A stretch of 64,000 bases of DNA from Nocardiopsis sp. NRRL B-16309 (GCF_001279585.1 NZ_LGEC01000069.1:25416-89415); one strand, 5' to 3'; shown: positions 44,391-52,518, counted from the stretch's first letter. Program-made: numbers and translations. The notes: generated by a model not told the origin, from the sequence alone.

Positions 44391-45323
44391 TCAGGCGGTC
44401 CCGGCGTGAGCCCAGGTCAGGTTCACCACGCGCTCGAAGTTCACGTACCCGGCCCGCGTGAACGCGGCGGCCATCGGCGCGTTGTCGAGATCGGTGGCCG
44501 CGCGGATCCGGGGTACGTCCTGCTCGGCCAGGACACGGGTGCCCTCCGCCAGCAGGTCGTCGATGTGGCCGCGGCCCCGGTGCGCGGGCACGACGCCGAT
44601 GTAGCCGATCATCGCGTTGTACTCGTTGCGGGCCGGGAAGACGAAGCCCACCGGTGTGCCGTCGGGCAGGGTGGCCACCCGCCACCACTCCCGAGGGCTC
44701 GGGTAATGGGCGATCTCCTCCCCGAAGTGCAGCTCGGCCGCCTTCCGGGGGCTCATCCTGGCCAGATCGGCCTGGCCGTGGGCGTCCAGCGTGCCCTCCA
44801 TGACCGACGTCATGAGGGACAGCAGCTCCTCTGTGTCCTTCGGTTCGCGGAATTCCAGCCGACCGCTCGCGGCCGGCAGGGGCGTCCCCGGCCGCCACTC
44901 GAAGCGCAGCCGCTCCGCGATCAGTCGAGCGCCCAGGCGCTCCACCACGGCGACGCGGGTGCGCACCACGTCACCGGCGGCGCGGTTTTCGTGCCAGTCG
45001 CCCGGAACGAAGCGGTAGTACTCCGGGGGAGTCGTGCCCTCGGGTATCACCGCGGCCGTGGCCGTGCGCAGCAGGTGGACGCCCACGTCCACGGCGTCCG
45101 GCAGGGTGTCGTCCACGTCCAGGAGGTCGAGCACGAACGGCGCGTCCGTGCCCGGCGGGCTCCACCAGGACAGGCGGGCGACGAGGCGGTCGCCGCGCAG
45201 GGCCACCCAGGTCCATTCCGGGCGCCGCCGCCCGGCGGCGAAGTCGTCGGCGAGCTCGTGGTCCAGGAGGTAGGACAGCTGGGTGAAGAGGTCGAGTTCA
45301 CCGGGACCGGAGAGCGGTCGCAC
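44391..45323 (-). CDS. GNAT-family N-acetyltransferase
   Basis: A 310-residue acetyltransferase. The second half is the GNAT domain: GTPVGFVFPARNEYNAMIGYIGVVPAHRGRGHIDDLLAEGTR in pieces (about residues 225-265), with the acetyl-CoA loop RGRGH, then NAPMAAAFTRAGYVNFERVVN. The first half is a poorly conserved GNAT-like repeat (two-domain arrangement). The GTG at 45323 lacks a close ribosome site; AAGGAG lies 9 bp before an in-frame ATT at 45347, so translation may begin there. It is upstream of and may be co-transcribed with the APH gene. Confidence 0.85.
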   Translation of the reverse strand: MRPLSGPGELDLFTQLSYLLDHELADDFAAGRRRPEWTWVALRGDRLVARLSWWSPPGTDAPFVLDLLDVDDTLPDAVDVGVHLLRTATAAVIPEGTTPPEYYRFVPGDWHENRAAGDVVRTRVAVVERLGARLIAERLRFEWRPGTPLPAASGRLEFREPKDTEELLSLMTSVMEGTLDAHGQADLARMSPRKAAELHFGEEIAHYPSPREWWRVATLPDGTPVGFVFPARNEYNAMIGYIGVVPAHRGRGHIDDLLAEGTRVLAEQDVPRIRAATDLDNAPMAAAFTRAGYVNFERVVNLTWAHAGTA

Positions 45324-45347
45324 GGTGAGGTCGGGGGTGGTCGGAAT

Positions 45348-45748
45348 CGGGTCACACTCCTTGTCAGGGCGCCTCCAACGGGAGCCCGGCCACTCGGTTC
45401 TACTCCGCCGCCGGGGCGGTCGGCAACTCCTTTTCCGGCGCCGGTGCGCGATCCGGGGCCCGGCGCCCGCGCCACTGGGAGAGGCGGGCGTGCGGGGCGT
45501 CGGTCACCGAGTGGCCGGCTCGCCCACCGCTTCCGGCGCGTGGCCGGGACCAGTTCGCAGGCTTGTCGGTGTGCCTTCCAGGGGAAGCGGCGTGCCTTCC
45601 AGGGAACCGGCCGACCACGGGGGCCGGGCGGGCGCCGGATGACCGGGCGCCCGCCACCGCCCCCTGGGGCGCCGCGCGAAGGGTGGGGGCCGCCGCCCCG
45701 GGCCAGGAGCCGCCCCCGACCGGGGCCCGCGGCTACCGCCCTTCGTGA
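45348..45748. other. Intergenic region without supported gene
   Basis: About 400 bp between two minus-strand genes. It contains a short direct repeat GTGCCTTCCAGGG (45569 and 45590). ORFs here have poor codon bias and no recognisable motif. Confidence 0.4.
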
Positions 45749-46381
45749 TCAGTGGCCGCGGTCGATCCACTCCTGTAGATGGGGCGCCTCCGCGCCGATG
45801 GTGGTCGACCCGCCGTGGCCGGTGCGCACCTCGGTCTCCGGCGGCAGCGTCAGCAGCCGGTCGCGGATGGAGGCGACGATCGTCGGGAAGTCCGAGTAGG
45901 ACCGCCCCGTCGCCCCCGGGCCGCCCTGGAACAGCGTGTCGCCGCTGAACAGCACCCCGAGCTCGGGCGCGTACAGGCACACCGCGCCGGGAGCGTGCCC
46001 CGGCGTGTGCAGCACGGTCAGTTCCGTCCCCGCGACCGGAACGGACTGCCCGTCGGCGAGCGCGCCGTCCGGCGCCCGGTCCGGGTGGGTCATGTCCCAC
46101 AGCACCCGGTCGTCCGGGTGCAGCAGCACGGGTGCGCCGGTGGCCCCGGCCACCTCCGCGGCCGCGTTGACGTGGTCGTTGTGGGCGTGCGTGCACACCA
46201 CCGCCACCACCCGGCGGCCGCCCACCGCAGCCAGGATCGTGTCGGCCTCGTGCGCGGCGTCCACGACCACGACCTCGTCGTCGTCACCGATCAGCCAGAC
46301 GTTGTTCTCGACCTCCCACGACCCGCCGTCCAGGGTGAACACCCCGTTCGTGAGCACGTGGTCCACGCGCGCGCCGCTCAC
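45749..46381 (-). CDS. MBL-fold hydrolase paired with mycothiol formaldehyde dehydrogenase
   Basis: A 210-residue metallo-beta-lactamase-fold protein. Metal ligands: THAHNDHVNA (HxHxDH, about residues 64-73), HTPGHAPG, and FSGDTLFQGG; the last His is in TGHGG. In mycobacteria the homologue follows the mycothiol-dependent formaldehyde dehydrogenase gene; here it overlaps that gene by four bases (GTGA). It is expected to hydrolyse the formyl-mycothiol product or a related thioester, releasing formate and mycothiol (inference from context). Confidence 0.9.
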   Translation of the reverse strand: MSGARVDHVLTNGVFTLDGGSWEVENNVWLIGDDDEVVVVDAAHEADTILAAVGGRRVVAVVCTHAHNDHVNAAAEVAGATGAPVLLHPDDRVLWDMTHPDRAPDGALADGQSVPVAGTELTVLHTPGHAPGAVCLYAPELGVLFSGDTLFQGGPGATGRSYSDFPTIVASIRDRLLTLPPETEVRTGHGGSTTIGAEAPHLQEWIDRGH

Positions 46382-47463
46382 AGCCGCACCACCGATCGCA
46401 GGACCTCGCCGCGCTCCATCCGCGCGAACGCCGACTCGACGTCGCCCAGGCCGATCTCCTCGCTGACGAACCCGTCCAGGTCCAGTCGCCCCTGCCTGTA
46501 GAGGTCGATGAGCATGGGGAAGTCCCGGGAGGGCAGGCAGTCGCCGTACCACGACGACTTCAGCGCACCGCCGCGTCCGAACACGTCCAGCAGCGGCAGC
46601 TCCAGACGCATCTCCGGAGTCGGCACGCCGACCAGCACGACCGTGCCCGCCAGGTCGCGGGCGTAGAAGGCCTGCTCGTAGGTCTCGGGTCGGCCGACGG
46701 CCTCGATGACCACGTCGGCGCCGAACCCGCCGGTGAGCTCGCGGATCGCCTCGACCGGATCGGTCTCCCGCGCGTTGACGGTGTGCGTGGCGCCGAACGA
46801 GCGGGCCCAGTCGAGTTTGCGCTCCTCCAGGTCGACCGCGATGATCCGGGACGCCCCGGCCAGGTGCGCCCCGGCCACCGCGGCGCTGCCCACGCCGCCG
46901 CAGCCGATGACGGCGACCGAGTCGCCCCGGCCCACGCCGCCGGTGTTGACGGCGGCGCCGATGCCCGCCATCACACCGCAGCCGAGCAGCCCGGCCGCCG
47001 CGGGGGAGGCGGCGGGATCGACCTTGGTGCACTGCCCGGCCGCCACGAGCGTCTTCTCGGCGAAGGAGCCGATGCCCAGGGCGGGGGAGAGCTCGGTGCC
47101 GTCCTCCAGAGTCATCGCCTGGCGCGCGTTGTGGGTGTCGAAGCAGTACTGGGGGCGGCCCCGGCGACAGGCGCGGCAGTCACCGCACACCGCGCGCCAG
47201 TTCAGGACCACGAAGTCACCGGGCTCGACGGTGGTGACGCCCTCGCCGACCGACTCCACCACGCCCGCGGCCTCGTGCCCGAGCAGGAAGGGGTACTCGT
47301 CGCTGATCCCGCCCTCCCGGTAGTGCAGGTCGGTGTGGCACACCCCGCAGGCCTGGACGGCGACGACGGCCTCGCCGGGGCCGGGGTCGGGGACGACGAT
47401 CGTGGTCACCTCGACGGGCTCTCCCTTGGCCCGGGCGATGACACCGGATACTCGTTGTGGCAT
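46378..47463 (-). CDS. mscR: S-(hydroxymethyl)mycothiol dehydrogenase
   Basis: A 361-residue zinc alcohol dehydrogenase of the medium-chain family. Catalytic zinc ligands are in QACGVCHTDLH and LLGHEAAGV; the structural zinc cysteines are in CGDCRACRRGRPQYC; NAD binding is VIGCGGVGSAAVAGAH (about residues 178-193) followed by VDLEERK. It oxidises the mycothiol adduct of formaldehyde, a cytoplasmic detoxification step. The GISDEYPFLLGHEAAGVVESVG segment matches the mycothiol-dependent subgroup. GGGAGCG precedes the ATG at 47463. It overlaps the MBL gene and lies downstream of a LysR gene on the same strand. Confidence 0.92.
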   Translation of the reverse strand: MPQRVSGVIARAKGEPVEVTTIVVPDPGPGEAVVAVQACGVCHTDLHYREGGISDEYPFLLGHEAAGVVESVGEGVTTVEPGDFVVLNWRAVCGDCRACRRGRPQYCFDTHNARQAMTLEDGTELSPALGIGSFAEKTLVAAGQCTKVDPAASPAAAGLLGCGVMAGIGAAVNTGGVGRGDSVAVIGCGGVGSAAVAGAHLAGASRIIAVDLEERKLDWARSFGATHTVNARETDPVEAIRELTGGFGADVVIEAVGRPETYEQAFYARDLAGTVVLVGVPTPEMRLELPLLDVFGRGGALKSSWYGDCLPSRDFPMLIDLYRQGRLDLDGFVSEEIGLGDVESAFARMERGEVLRSVVRL

Positions 47464-47550
47464 GGGCAGGCGCTCCCAACACGTGGCTGTGGCTGCCGCG
47501 CGACGCCGGTGCGCGTCGCCCGGGGCCTCACCATGCACCACCGCGAGTGA

Positions 47551-47589
47551 ACATGTCCAACATGTGAGAAATCTGGGATTCAGGAATCC
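47551..47589. promoter_or_regulatory. Dyads upstream of the mycothiol dehydrogenase gene
   Basis: Two self-palindromic ACATGT boxes separated by CCA (47551-47565) and a GGATTC-AG-GAATCC inverted repeat (47576-47589), all between the LysR stop and the dehydrogenase start. They may be binding sites for the LysR protein; the second could instead be a weak terminator. Confidence 0.4.
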
Positions 47590-47592
47590 GAG

Positions 47593-48483
47593 TCATGAAT
47601 CGGGGTCGTGCATCGGGTGCTCGGCGCGCAGCAGTTCGACGAAGGCCCGGGTCGCCGCGGAGGGGCGCGTCCCACCGGGCAGGGCCAGGCCCACCGCCCA
47701 CCGGGTCCCGCCGGGCAGGGCCGTGCTGCGCAGGCCGCCCGCCTGCGGTTTGTCCAGGACCGGGCGGGGGACCACCGCGACGCCCATGCCCCGGTGCACC
47801 AGGTCCAGCAGCGTGTAGACGTCGTTGACCTGCAGCGCCACCCGTCGGGTGATGCCGAAGTCGGCGAAGGCCCGGTCGGCGCAGTCGCGGGCGCCCCACC
47901 CGGGGTGCAGGTCGACGTACTCCTCGTGCGCCAACCGCGCGAGCACGTCCCCGGAGTCCAGGGGGTGGTCGGGAGCCGACAGCAGCATCATCGGCTCCTC
48001 GGTGATGCGCAGGACGCGCACCCCCGCGCCCTCGCGCAGCGTGCCCGCCACGAGCGCGGCGTCCAGCCGGCCGGCGCGCACCTGGGCCAGCAGCTCGCCG
48101 GTCGCCTCCTGTTGGAGGTTGAGCGTGACCTCGGGGTGCAGGGCGCGGTAGCGGTGCAGCAGCGGGACCGCCTCCACCACGCCCATGCACTGCTCCGTGC
48201 CCAGCGACAGCGTCCCCCGCACGCTCTGGTCGTCGGCGACCAGCTCCCGCAGCCCGTCGGCGGCGGCCAGGATGCGCTGTGCCTCGGCGAGCAGCAGCCG
48301 CCCGGTCGGCGTGGGGGTCACCCGCCGGGTCGTGCGCAGCAGGAGCTGGGCGTCCAGATCGCGCTCCAGGGCACGGATCGACGCGGACAGGCCGGACTGG
48401 GTGATGCCGAGGTACTCCGCGGCGCGCGTGAAGTGCTGCTCCTCGCACACCGCGGCGAAATGCCGCAACTGACGTAGCTCCAC
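47593..48483 (-). CDS. LysR-family transcriptional regulator
   Basis: A 296-residue LTTR. HTH: ELRQLRHFAAVCEEQHFTRAAEYLGITQSGLSASIRALERDL in pieces (residues 2-43), then LFLRTTRR-like LLLRTTRRVTPTPTG, and the periplasmic-binding-type effector domain starting RGTLSLGTEQCMG. GTG at 48483. It is the gene immediately before the formaldehyde detoxification pair on the same strand, with dyads between, so control of that pair is a reasonable guess. Confidence 0.9.
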   Translation of the reverse strand: MELRQLRHFAAVCEEQHFTRAAEYLGITQSGLSASIRALERDLDAQLLLRTTRRVTPTPTGRLLLAEAQRILAAADGLRELVADDQSVRGTLSLGTEQCMGVVEAVPLLHRYRALHPEVTLNLQQEATGELLAQVRAGRLDAALVAGTLREGAGVRVLRITEEPMMLLSAPDHPLDSGDVLARLAHEEYVDLHPGWGARDCADRAFADFGITRRVALQVNDVYTLLDLVHRGMGVAVVPRPVLDKPQAGGLRSTALPGGTRWAVGLALPGGTRPSAATRAFVELLRAEHPMHDPDS

Positions 48484-48592
48484 GCGGCTCAGACTACGGC
48501 CTGCCCCAGGGGCGGGCCCACCGCCGGAAGCGCCCGGACCCGGGCCTCGGTGGACGCCCCGGGGCGGTCGCGGGGTCGGGGCCCGGAGGCGG

Positions 48593-48883
48593 TCACGCGG
48601 CGCGCACCAGCGGGGACGGGGTGGGCCGCCCCGCCGCGTCCGCGGACCCGGCCGCAGCGGGGCCGGGGGTCCGGGCCGGTGACAGGCTCGGGCTCGGCCC
48701 CCATCCGAGTCCATCGTCGACCGGGACCTCGGCCCTGGACGTGAACGTGGCCTCGAAGCCGGGGAAGGGCACCGCGCGGGCCACCTCGGCGATCGTGCCG
48801 TGACGGCCCGTCGGTGTCGCCTCGTCGACCACGCGCATGAACTCCTCGACCGCGAACATCCGGTCGTAGGACTCCTCGCTCAC
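48593..48883 (-). CDS. Hypothetical protein, about 96 aa
   Basis: No recognised family. The frame has strong actinomycete codon bias and a protein-like sequence: SEESYDRMFAVEEFMRVVDE, GRHGTIAEVARAVPFPGFEATF, then a Pro/Ala-rich tail that looks less constrained. The start may be GTG at 48883 or ATG at 48859; a GAGGAG lies before the latter but at a long spacing. It sits upstream of and in the same direction as the LysR gene. It could be a decayed 5' part of a longer protein. Confidence 0.5.
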   Translation of the reverse strand: MSEESYDRMFAVEEFMRVVDEATPTGRHGTIAEVARAVPFPGFEATFTSRAEVPVDDGLGWGPSPSLSPARTPGPAAAGSADAAGRPTPSPLVRAA

Positions 48884-48992
48884 CCGGCCGAACGGAGCCG
48901 GTCCGTCCGGTGTGCCGTCCCCTGCGCCGGGTCCTGTCCACCGGGGGTCCCGGGCCGAACAGGCCGGACGGCCCACACCCGCCCAGGCGTGG

Positions 48993-49222
48993 GGATTTTC
49001 GAGGAAAATCCAGGTCCGACACGTTTTCACCCTGTTTCGTTACCACACTCGCCGGTGTCCTTCGACACACCGGAAAATCTGCGCAGGATGATTTTCCTGT
49101 GCTAAGTTTCAGGGAGTTGCAGTTGTGACCCCCGATGGACTTCCATCCGTTCGGGAGATCACCGCGGTGACGGAAAATCGTCATCCGCGGTTTTCTTCAT
49201 GCTCCGAACGAGAGGTATCCAT
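48993..49222 (+). promoter_or_regulatory. Structured AT-richer leader of the cold-shock gene
   Basis: The 230 bp before csp are markedly richer in A/T. They hold GGATTTTC-GAG-GAAAATCC (48993-49011), a CCGGTGT / ACACCGG hairpin (49052-49073) and further copies of GGAAAATC near 49073 and 49174, with GATTTTCC near 49090. GAAAATC can pair with GGTTTTC just before the ribosome site. Long structured leaders are typical of cold-shock genes, where they act as RNA thermosensors. Confidence 0.55.
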
Positions 49223-49426
49223 ATGGCGACCGGTACGGTTAAGTGGTTCAACGGCGAAAAGGGCTTCGGCTTCATCGAGCAGGACGGCGGCGGCCCCGAC
49301 GTCTTCGCCCACTACTCGAACATCCAGGCCACGGGCTACCGTGAGCTGGCCGAGGGCCAGGCTGTGCAGTTCGACGCAGTGGCCGGGGCCAAGGGCCCCC
49401 AGGCTGAGAACATCACCCTGATCTAG
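49223..49426 (+). CDS. Cold-shock protein (CspA family)
   Basis: A 67-residue OB-fold RNA chaperone: GTVKWFNGEKGFGFIEQD (RNP1, residues 4-21) and DVFAHYSNI (RNP2). All family aromatic residues for nucleic-acid stacking are present. It melts RNA secondary structure at low temperature. GAGAGG precedes the ATG at 49223. It has its own terminator and is followed by a DEAD-box RNA helicase gene, a natural partner in cold adaptation. Confidence 0.95.
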   Translation: MATGTVKWFNGEKGFGFIEQDGGGPDVFAHYSNIQATGYRELAEGQAVQFDAVAGAKGPQAENITLI

Positions 49427-49444
49427 GGGAGTTCGCACTCCTCC

Positions 49445-49487
49445 AGCGGTGGTGCCCGCCCTCCGGGTGCCGGGCCCACCGCTTTTT
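49445..49487 (+). terminator. Rho-independent terminator of csp
   Basis: AGCGGTGG / CCACCGCT stem with an additional inner GCCCG/CGGGC helix, followed by five T residues, 18 bp after the stop codon. Confidence 0.88.
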
Positions 49488-49663
49488 CTTGTGCTCCGCC
49501 GGATTCTCCGCCGTCGTTCACCGACCGGCACCGGCGACCTCCGCACCCCGGAACACTCCGGCCCGGTGCGGTCATCCGAGTTGTTTCCTCCGGCGTACCC
49601 GGTTTCCCCCTGCGAGGCCAGAAGGCCTCCCGCCCGGCCAGCGCCGTCGGCGAAAGGCCCCAC

Positions 49664-51112
49664 ATGAGTCAGCCCTACCGCACAGCTACAAGCCGCAACC
49701 GTCCCTCACGGGCCTTCGGTCGGCAACGCCCCCACGCCCCGCAGCGCTCCCACTCCACCGGGCGCTCACGCAGTGGCGGCGGCCCCTCGGGCGAGTTCGC
49801 TCTCCCGACCACGGTCACCCCGGCGCTCCCGCCGGTGGCGTCCTTCGACGCGCTCGACATGCCCGAGCCGCTGAAGCGCACCCTGGCCCGCCAGGGACTG
49901 ACCACCCCGTCCGAGATCCAGGCGGCGACCCTGCCCAACGCCCTGGCCGGACGCGACGTCCTGGGCCGCAGCCGGACCGGCTCCGGCAAGACGCTGGCCT
50001 TCGGGCTGGCACTGCTCGCCAAGCTCCAGGGCACCACGGCCGAGCCCCGGCGCCCCCTCGCCGTGGTCCTCGCGCCGACCCGCGAGCTCGCCCAGCAGGT
50101 CACCGAGTCCCTGGACCCCTACGCGCGGTCGGTGGGAGTGCGCGCGACCACCGTCGTCGGCGGCATGCCCATCCACCGCCAGGCCCGCAACCTGCGCCAG
50201 GGCGTCCACCTCGTGGTGGCCACCCCCGGCCGCCTGCGCGACCTGATCGAGCGCGGCGACTGCGTCCTGGACCAGGTCGAGTCCGCCGTTCTGGACGAGG
50301 CCGACCAGATGACCGACATGGGGTTCATGCCCCAGGTCACCGCCATCCTCCAGCAGATCCCGGCCGGCGGTCGGCGCATGCTGTTCTCGGCGACCCTGGA
50401 CCGCAACGTCGACACGCTCGTCCGCCGTTTCCTGAACGACCCGGTCGTGCACTCGGTGGACCTGTCCGAGGGCGCCGTCTCCACCATGGAGCACCACGTC
50501 ATGCACGTGACGCACATGGAGAAGCAGGACATCGTCACCCGGATCGCCGCCCGCGAGGGCCGGGTGATCATGTTCCTCGACACCAAGCGCGCCGTGGACC
50601 GGATGGCCGATCACCTGCTGGCCAACGGCGTCCTCGCCGCGCCCCTGCACGGCGGCCGGAGCCAGCCCCAGCGCACGCGCACGCTCGACCAGTTCAAGCG
50701 GGGCGACGTCACCGCGCTCATCGCCACGAACGTGGCGGCACGCGGCATCCACGTGGACGGGCTGGACCTGGTGGTCAACATCGACCCGCCCACGGACCAC
50801 AAGGACTACCTGCACCGCGGCGGCCGCACCGCCCGCGCGGGCGAGTCCGGCAGCGTGGTCACGCTCGTGCTGCACAACCAGCGGCGCGACATGACCCGGC
50901 TCATGAGCCGGGCGCGGATCGAGCCGCAGACCCTGCGGGTGGACATCGCCGACCCGGAGCTGGCCAGGGTGACCGGAGCGCGCGAGCCCTCCGGCGTGCC
51001 GGTCTCCGTGCCCTCCCCGGCCTCCCGCGAGCGGCGCCACGGTTCGTCGCCGTACGGATCGGGCCCGCGTGGAGCGGGATCGCGCGGACCGCGCAGGCGC
51101 CCGCGCCGCTGA
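49664..51112 (+). CDS. DEAD-box RNA helicase
   Basis: A 482-residue helicase. Q motif FDALDMPEPLKRTLARQGLTTPSEIQ (about residues 61-86), motif I SRTGSGKT, Ia APTRELAQQ, Ib TPGR, II DEAD (VLDEADQM), III SAT, IV VIMFLDTKR, V ARGIHVDGLDLVV and VI HRGGRTAR are all present. A 50-residue Arg/Ser/Gly-rich N-terminus and a basic Arg/Gly/Ser tail (GSGPRGAGSRGPRRRPRR) flank the core and probably bind RNA. It lies downstream of csp and likely remodels RNA in the cold. GAAAGG precedes the ATG. Confidence 0.94.
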   Translation: MSQPYRTATSRNRPSRAFGRQRPHAPQRSHSTGRSRSGGGPSGEFALPTTVTPALPPVASFDALDMPEPLKRTLARQGLTTPSEIQAATLPNALAGRDVLGRSRTGSGKTLAFGLALLAKLQGTTAEPRRPLAVVLAPTRELAQQVTESLDPYARSVGVRATTVVGGMPIHRQARNLRQGVHLVVATPGRLRDLIERGDCVLDQVESAVLDEADQMTDMGFMPQVTAILQQIPAGGRRMLFSATLDRNVDTLVRRFLNDPVVHSVDLSEGAVSTMEHHVMHVTHMEKQDIVTRIAAREGRVIMFLDTKRAVDRMADHLLANGVLAAPLHGGRSQPQRTRTLDQFKRGDVTALIATNVAARGIHVDGLDLVVNIDPPTDHKDYLHRGGRTARAGESGSVVTLVLHNQRRDMTRLMSRARIEPQTLRVDIADPELARVTGAREPSGVPVSVPSPASRERRHGSSPYGSGPRGAGSRGPRRRPRR

Positions 51113-51139
51113 CGCGGTGACGGCCGCTGACGTCTGACC

Positions 51140-51172
51140 GGGGCCCGGGAGCGTTCTTCGCTCCCGGGCCCC
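51140..51172 (+). terminator. Strong terminator of the helicase gene
   Basis: Perfect 14-bp stem (GGGGCCCGGGAGCG / CGCTCCCGGGCCCC) with a TTCTT loop followed by GTTTTCG, 28 bp after the stop. Confidence 0.85.
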
Positions 51173-51262
51173 GTTTTCGTTGGCGGGTGCCCGTCCGGTC
51201 CCGTCCACCCCGCCATCACCGTGCCGGGCCGCGAGGCCCGGCACACGAGACGAGGAGGGCCC

Positions 51263-51337
51263 ATGGGCCATCAGCGTCGCGCAGGGCATGGGACGCACGG
51301 GCGCGGACACCTGAAACGGGTCCGAAAGCGGGGTTAG
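51263..51337 (+). CDS. Possible 24-residue basic peptide
   Basis: A short ORF between two strong terminators. It starts with ATG preceded by GAGGAGGGCCC, an excellent ribosome site, and ends at TAG. The peptide begins MGHQRRAGHGTHG and ends LKRVRKRG: 10 of 24 residues are Lys, Arg or His near the end and middle. A perfect hairpin GTGCCGGGCC-GCGA-GGCCCGGCAC (51221-51244, a GNRA tetraloop) lies just before the ribosome site. I do not recognise it. It may be a small ribosome- or RNA-associated protein, or chance. Confidence 0.35.
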   Translation: MGHQRRAGHGTHGRGHLKRVRKRG

Positions 51338-51375
51338 GGTGTGCCTTTCTCGGTTTGCTGAGTCACCGGGGGAGT

Positions 51376-51420
51376 AAGGGAACGGTCCGGTGCCCGGCAC
51401 GGGCATCGGACCGTTCCCTT
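51376..51420 (+). terminator. Second strong hairpin before the island
   Basis: 14-bp arms AAGGGAACGGTCCG / CGGACCGTTCCCTT, with inner GTGCCCG/CGGGCAT pairing. It ends on TT. Together with the hairpin at 51140 it brackets the possible small gene at 51263. Confidence 0.7.
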
Positions 51421-51521
51421 CCGCTACTTGCATGCTCGTCCCACCGACATGCCTGGGGGATCAGCGTTCGCCTGGAGAGATGTGTTGGTGGGGCCACTGA
51501 GCAGCCAGTCGTGAGCATCGG

Positions 51522-51868
51522 ACTTCTAATCCGATGGCCGCAGGTTCGAATCCTGCCGGGTGCGCCACAAAACCCCAGGTCAGATGGGGTGAACGAGTCG
51601 AACAGGCGAGGCGCAAGGCCCGTCTGAGGGCCCTGAAATGCTCCGTGTGTGCTCCCCAGTGCAAGGTCCCGTACAGGTGGACGAGGACCTCGCGGAGCAT
51701 TTTGGCGTTCCGTGACCCTGTGAGACCGCGCACACGGCGGGCCCGCGTCCGCCCACCAGCGGCCCAGACCCGCCCCAACAGGCGCGGTCCGGGTCCTGTG
51801 TGTCGCCCACCCGCGCAGGCCGCATACGGCCGTTTCCGCCGAAACCCCTTACCCTGTCGGGCTTCACG
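51522..51868 (+). repeat. Left direct repeat with tRNA-Arg(UCU) 3' fragment
   Basis: Bases 51522-51567 are the 3' part of a tRNA-Arg gene: anticodon loop CTTCTAA, T-arm GCAGG-TTCGAAT-CCTGC, acceptor strand CGGGTGC-G and encoded CCA. The 5' half of a tRNA is not present upstream. The first 63 bp are identical to 62909-62971 and homology continues for about 350 bp, including TGCTCCGTGTGTGCTCC and CGGAGCATTTTG. This is the expected look of an attachment site of a tRNA-targeting integrative element. Confidence 0.8.
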
Positions 51869-51885
51869 CGCCACAATCAGATGGC

Positions 51886-52098
51886 ATGCACAGGGCGAGG
51901 TGGATTAGCTCAGTGGCAACGGCAGTCGCGATCTTGTCGGCTTTGGGAGCCGGGTTGTGGTTCGGTGGCGGGCCCACCACACGAGCAGGGTGGGAGGCCT
52001 CGTCCTGGGCAGCGGGCATCACCAGTGCCCTGTCCCTGATCACCGCCGTCACGACCTGGGCCACCGCATCCCTCACCTCCGCACCGCCCTCGCCATAG
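51886..52098 (+). CDS. Small two-helix membrane protein, possibly 5' part of a split gene
   Basis: A 70-residue ORF with two hydrophobic helices (residues 7-26, SVATAVAILSALGAGLWFGG, and 42-64, AAGITSALSLITAVTTWATA). Actinomycete relatives of this kind usually continue into a soluble part with a motif like NSVSG..GTVLQGR. Here a TAG stop at 52096-52098 is followed, in the same frame, by exactly such a motif (52120 on). The gene therefore looks interrupted by one nonsense codon, or the two parts are separate. The sequence near the start also resembles a tRNA D-arm, by chance. Confidence 0.5.
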   Translation: MHRARWISSVATAVAILSALGAGLWFGGGPTTRAGWEASSWAAGITSALSLITAVTTWATASLTSAPPSP

Positions 52099-52131
52099 GA
52101 GGCAGAGAACGGTGGCGACGTCACGAACTCG

Positions 52132-52518
52132 GTGAGCGGCAACACCCCCGGCGGCACTGTGCTTCAGGGGCGGGCAGAACACGTGAACGTGTCCTCCTAT
52201 GAGGGCAACCACAGCGATTTTCGAACCGATGCCTTCAACAAGACGTTTGTCAACGAACGTCACATCACGGTTGAGGGCTCCCGCGCAGCGAGCACGATCG
52301 AAGGCCTGGGGAGCTTCGCCCCTGCTCCCCGACCGGCCTCGCGCGTGTTTGGGGTACTACACCCCGCAGGAGATGATACACAAGCTCCTACTTGGGAGCG
52401 AGGGCGTTGCTTCCACGAACTGATACCACCATCCCTGGTTCTACTGGAGCGGGCCCGACCTTTGGACAACAACATCAACTATCCCTCTACCTTGAAACAC
52501 GCCGCGAGCGTATCCTAG
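52132..52518 (+). CDS. Soluble part with NSVSGN..GTVLQGR motif, in frame with preceding ORF
   Basis: A 128-residue ORF in the same frame as the membrane ORF ending at 52098. In-frame codons directly after that stop already read like protein (EAENGGDVTNSVSG), so the start at GTG 52132 may be artificial. The beginning SGNTPGGTVLQGRAEHVNV is typical of a repeated actinomycete motif in small regulatory or effector-linked proteins. The rest has no known domain, and its last third has weak coding character. Likely a pseudogene piece or a product of stop read-through. Confidence 0.4.
   Translation: MSGNTPGGTVLQGRAEHVNVSSYEGNHSDFRTDAFNKTFVNERHITVEGSRAASTIEGLGSFAPAPRPASRVFGVLHPAGDDTQAPTWERGRCFHELIPPSLVLLERARPLDNNINYPSTLKHAASVS

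Noticed and set aside
51481..51567. A complete tRNA-Arg gene
   Set aside because: Anticodon arm, T-arm, acceptor 3' strand and CCA are present, but no D-arm or matching 5' acceptor strand lies upstream.
51896..51925. TTAGCTCAGTGGCAACGGCAG resembling a tRNA D-arm
   Set aside because: No anticodon arm, T-arm or acceptor pairs follow; the bases fit a membrane-protein reading frame.
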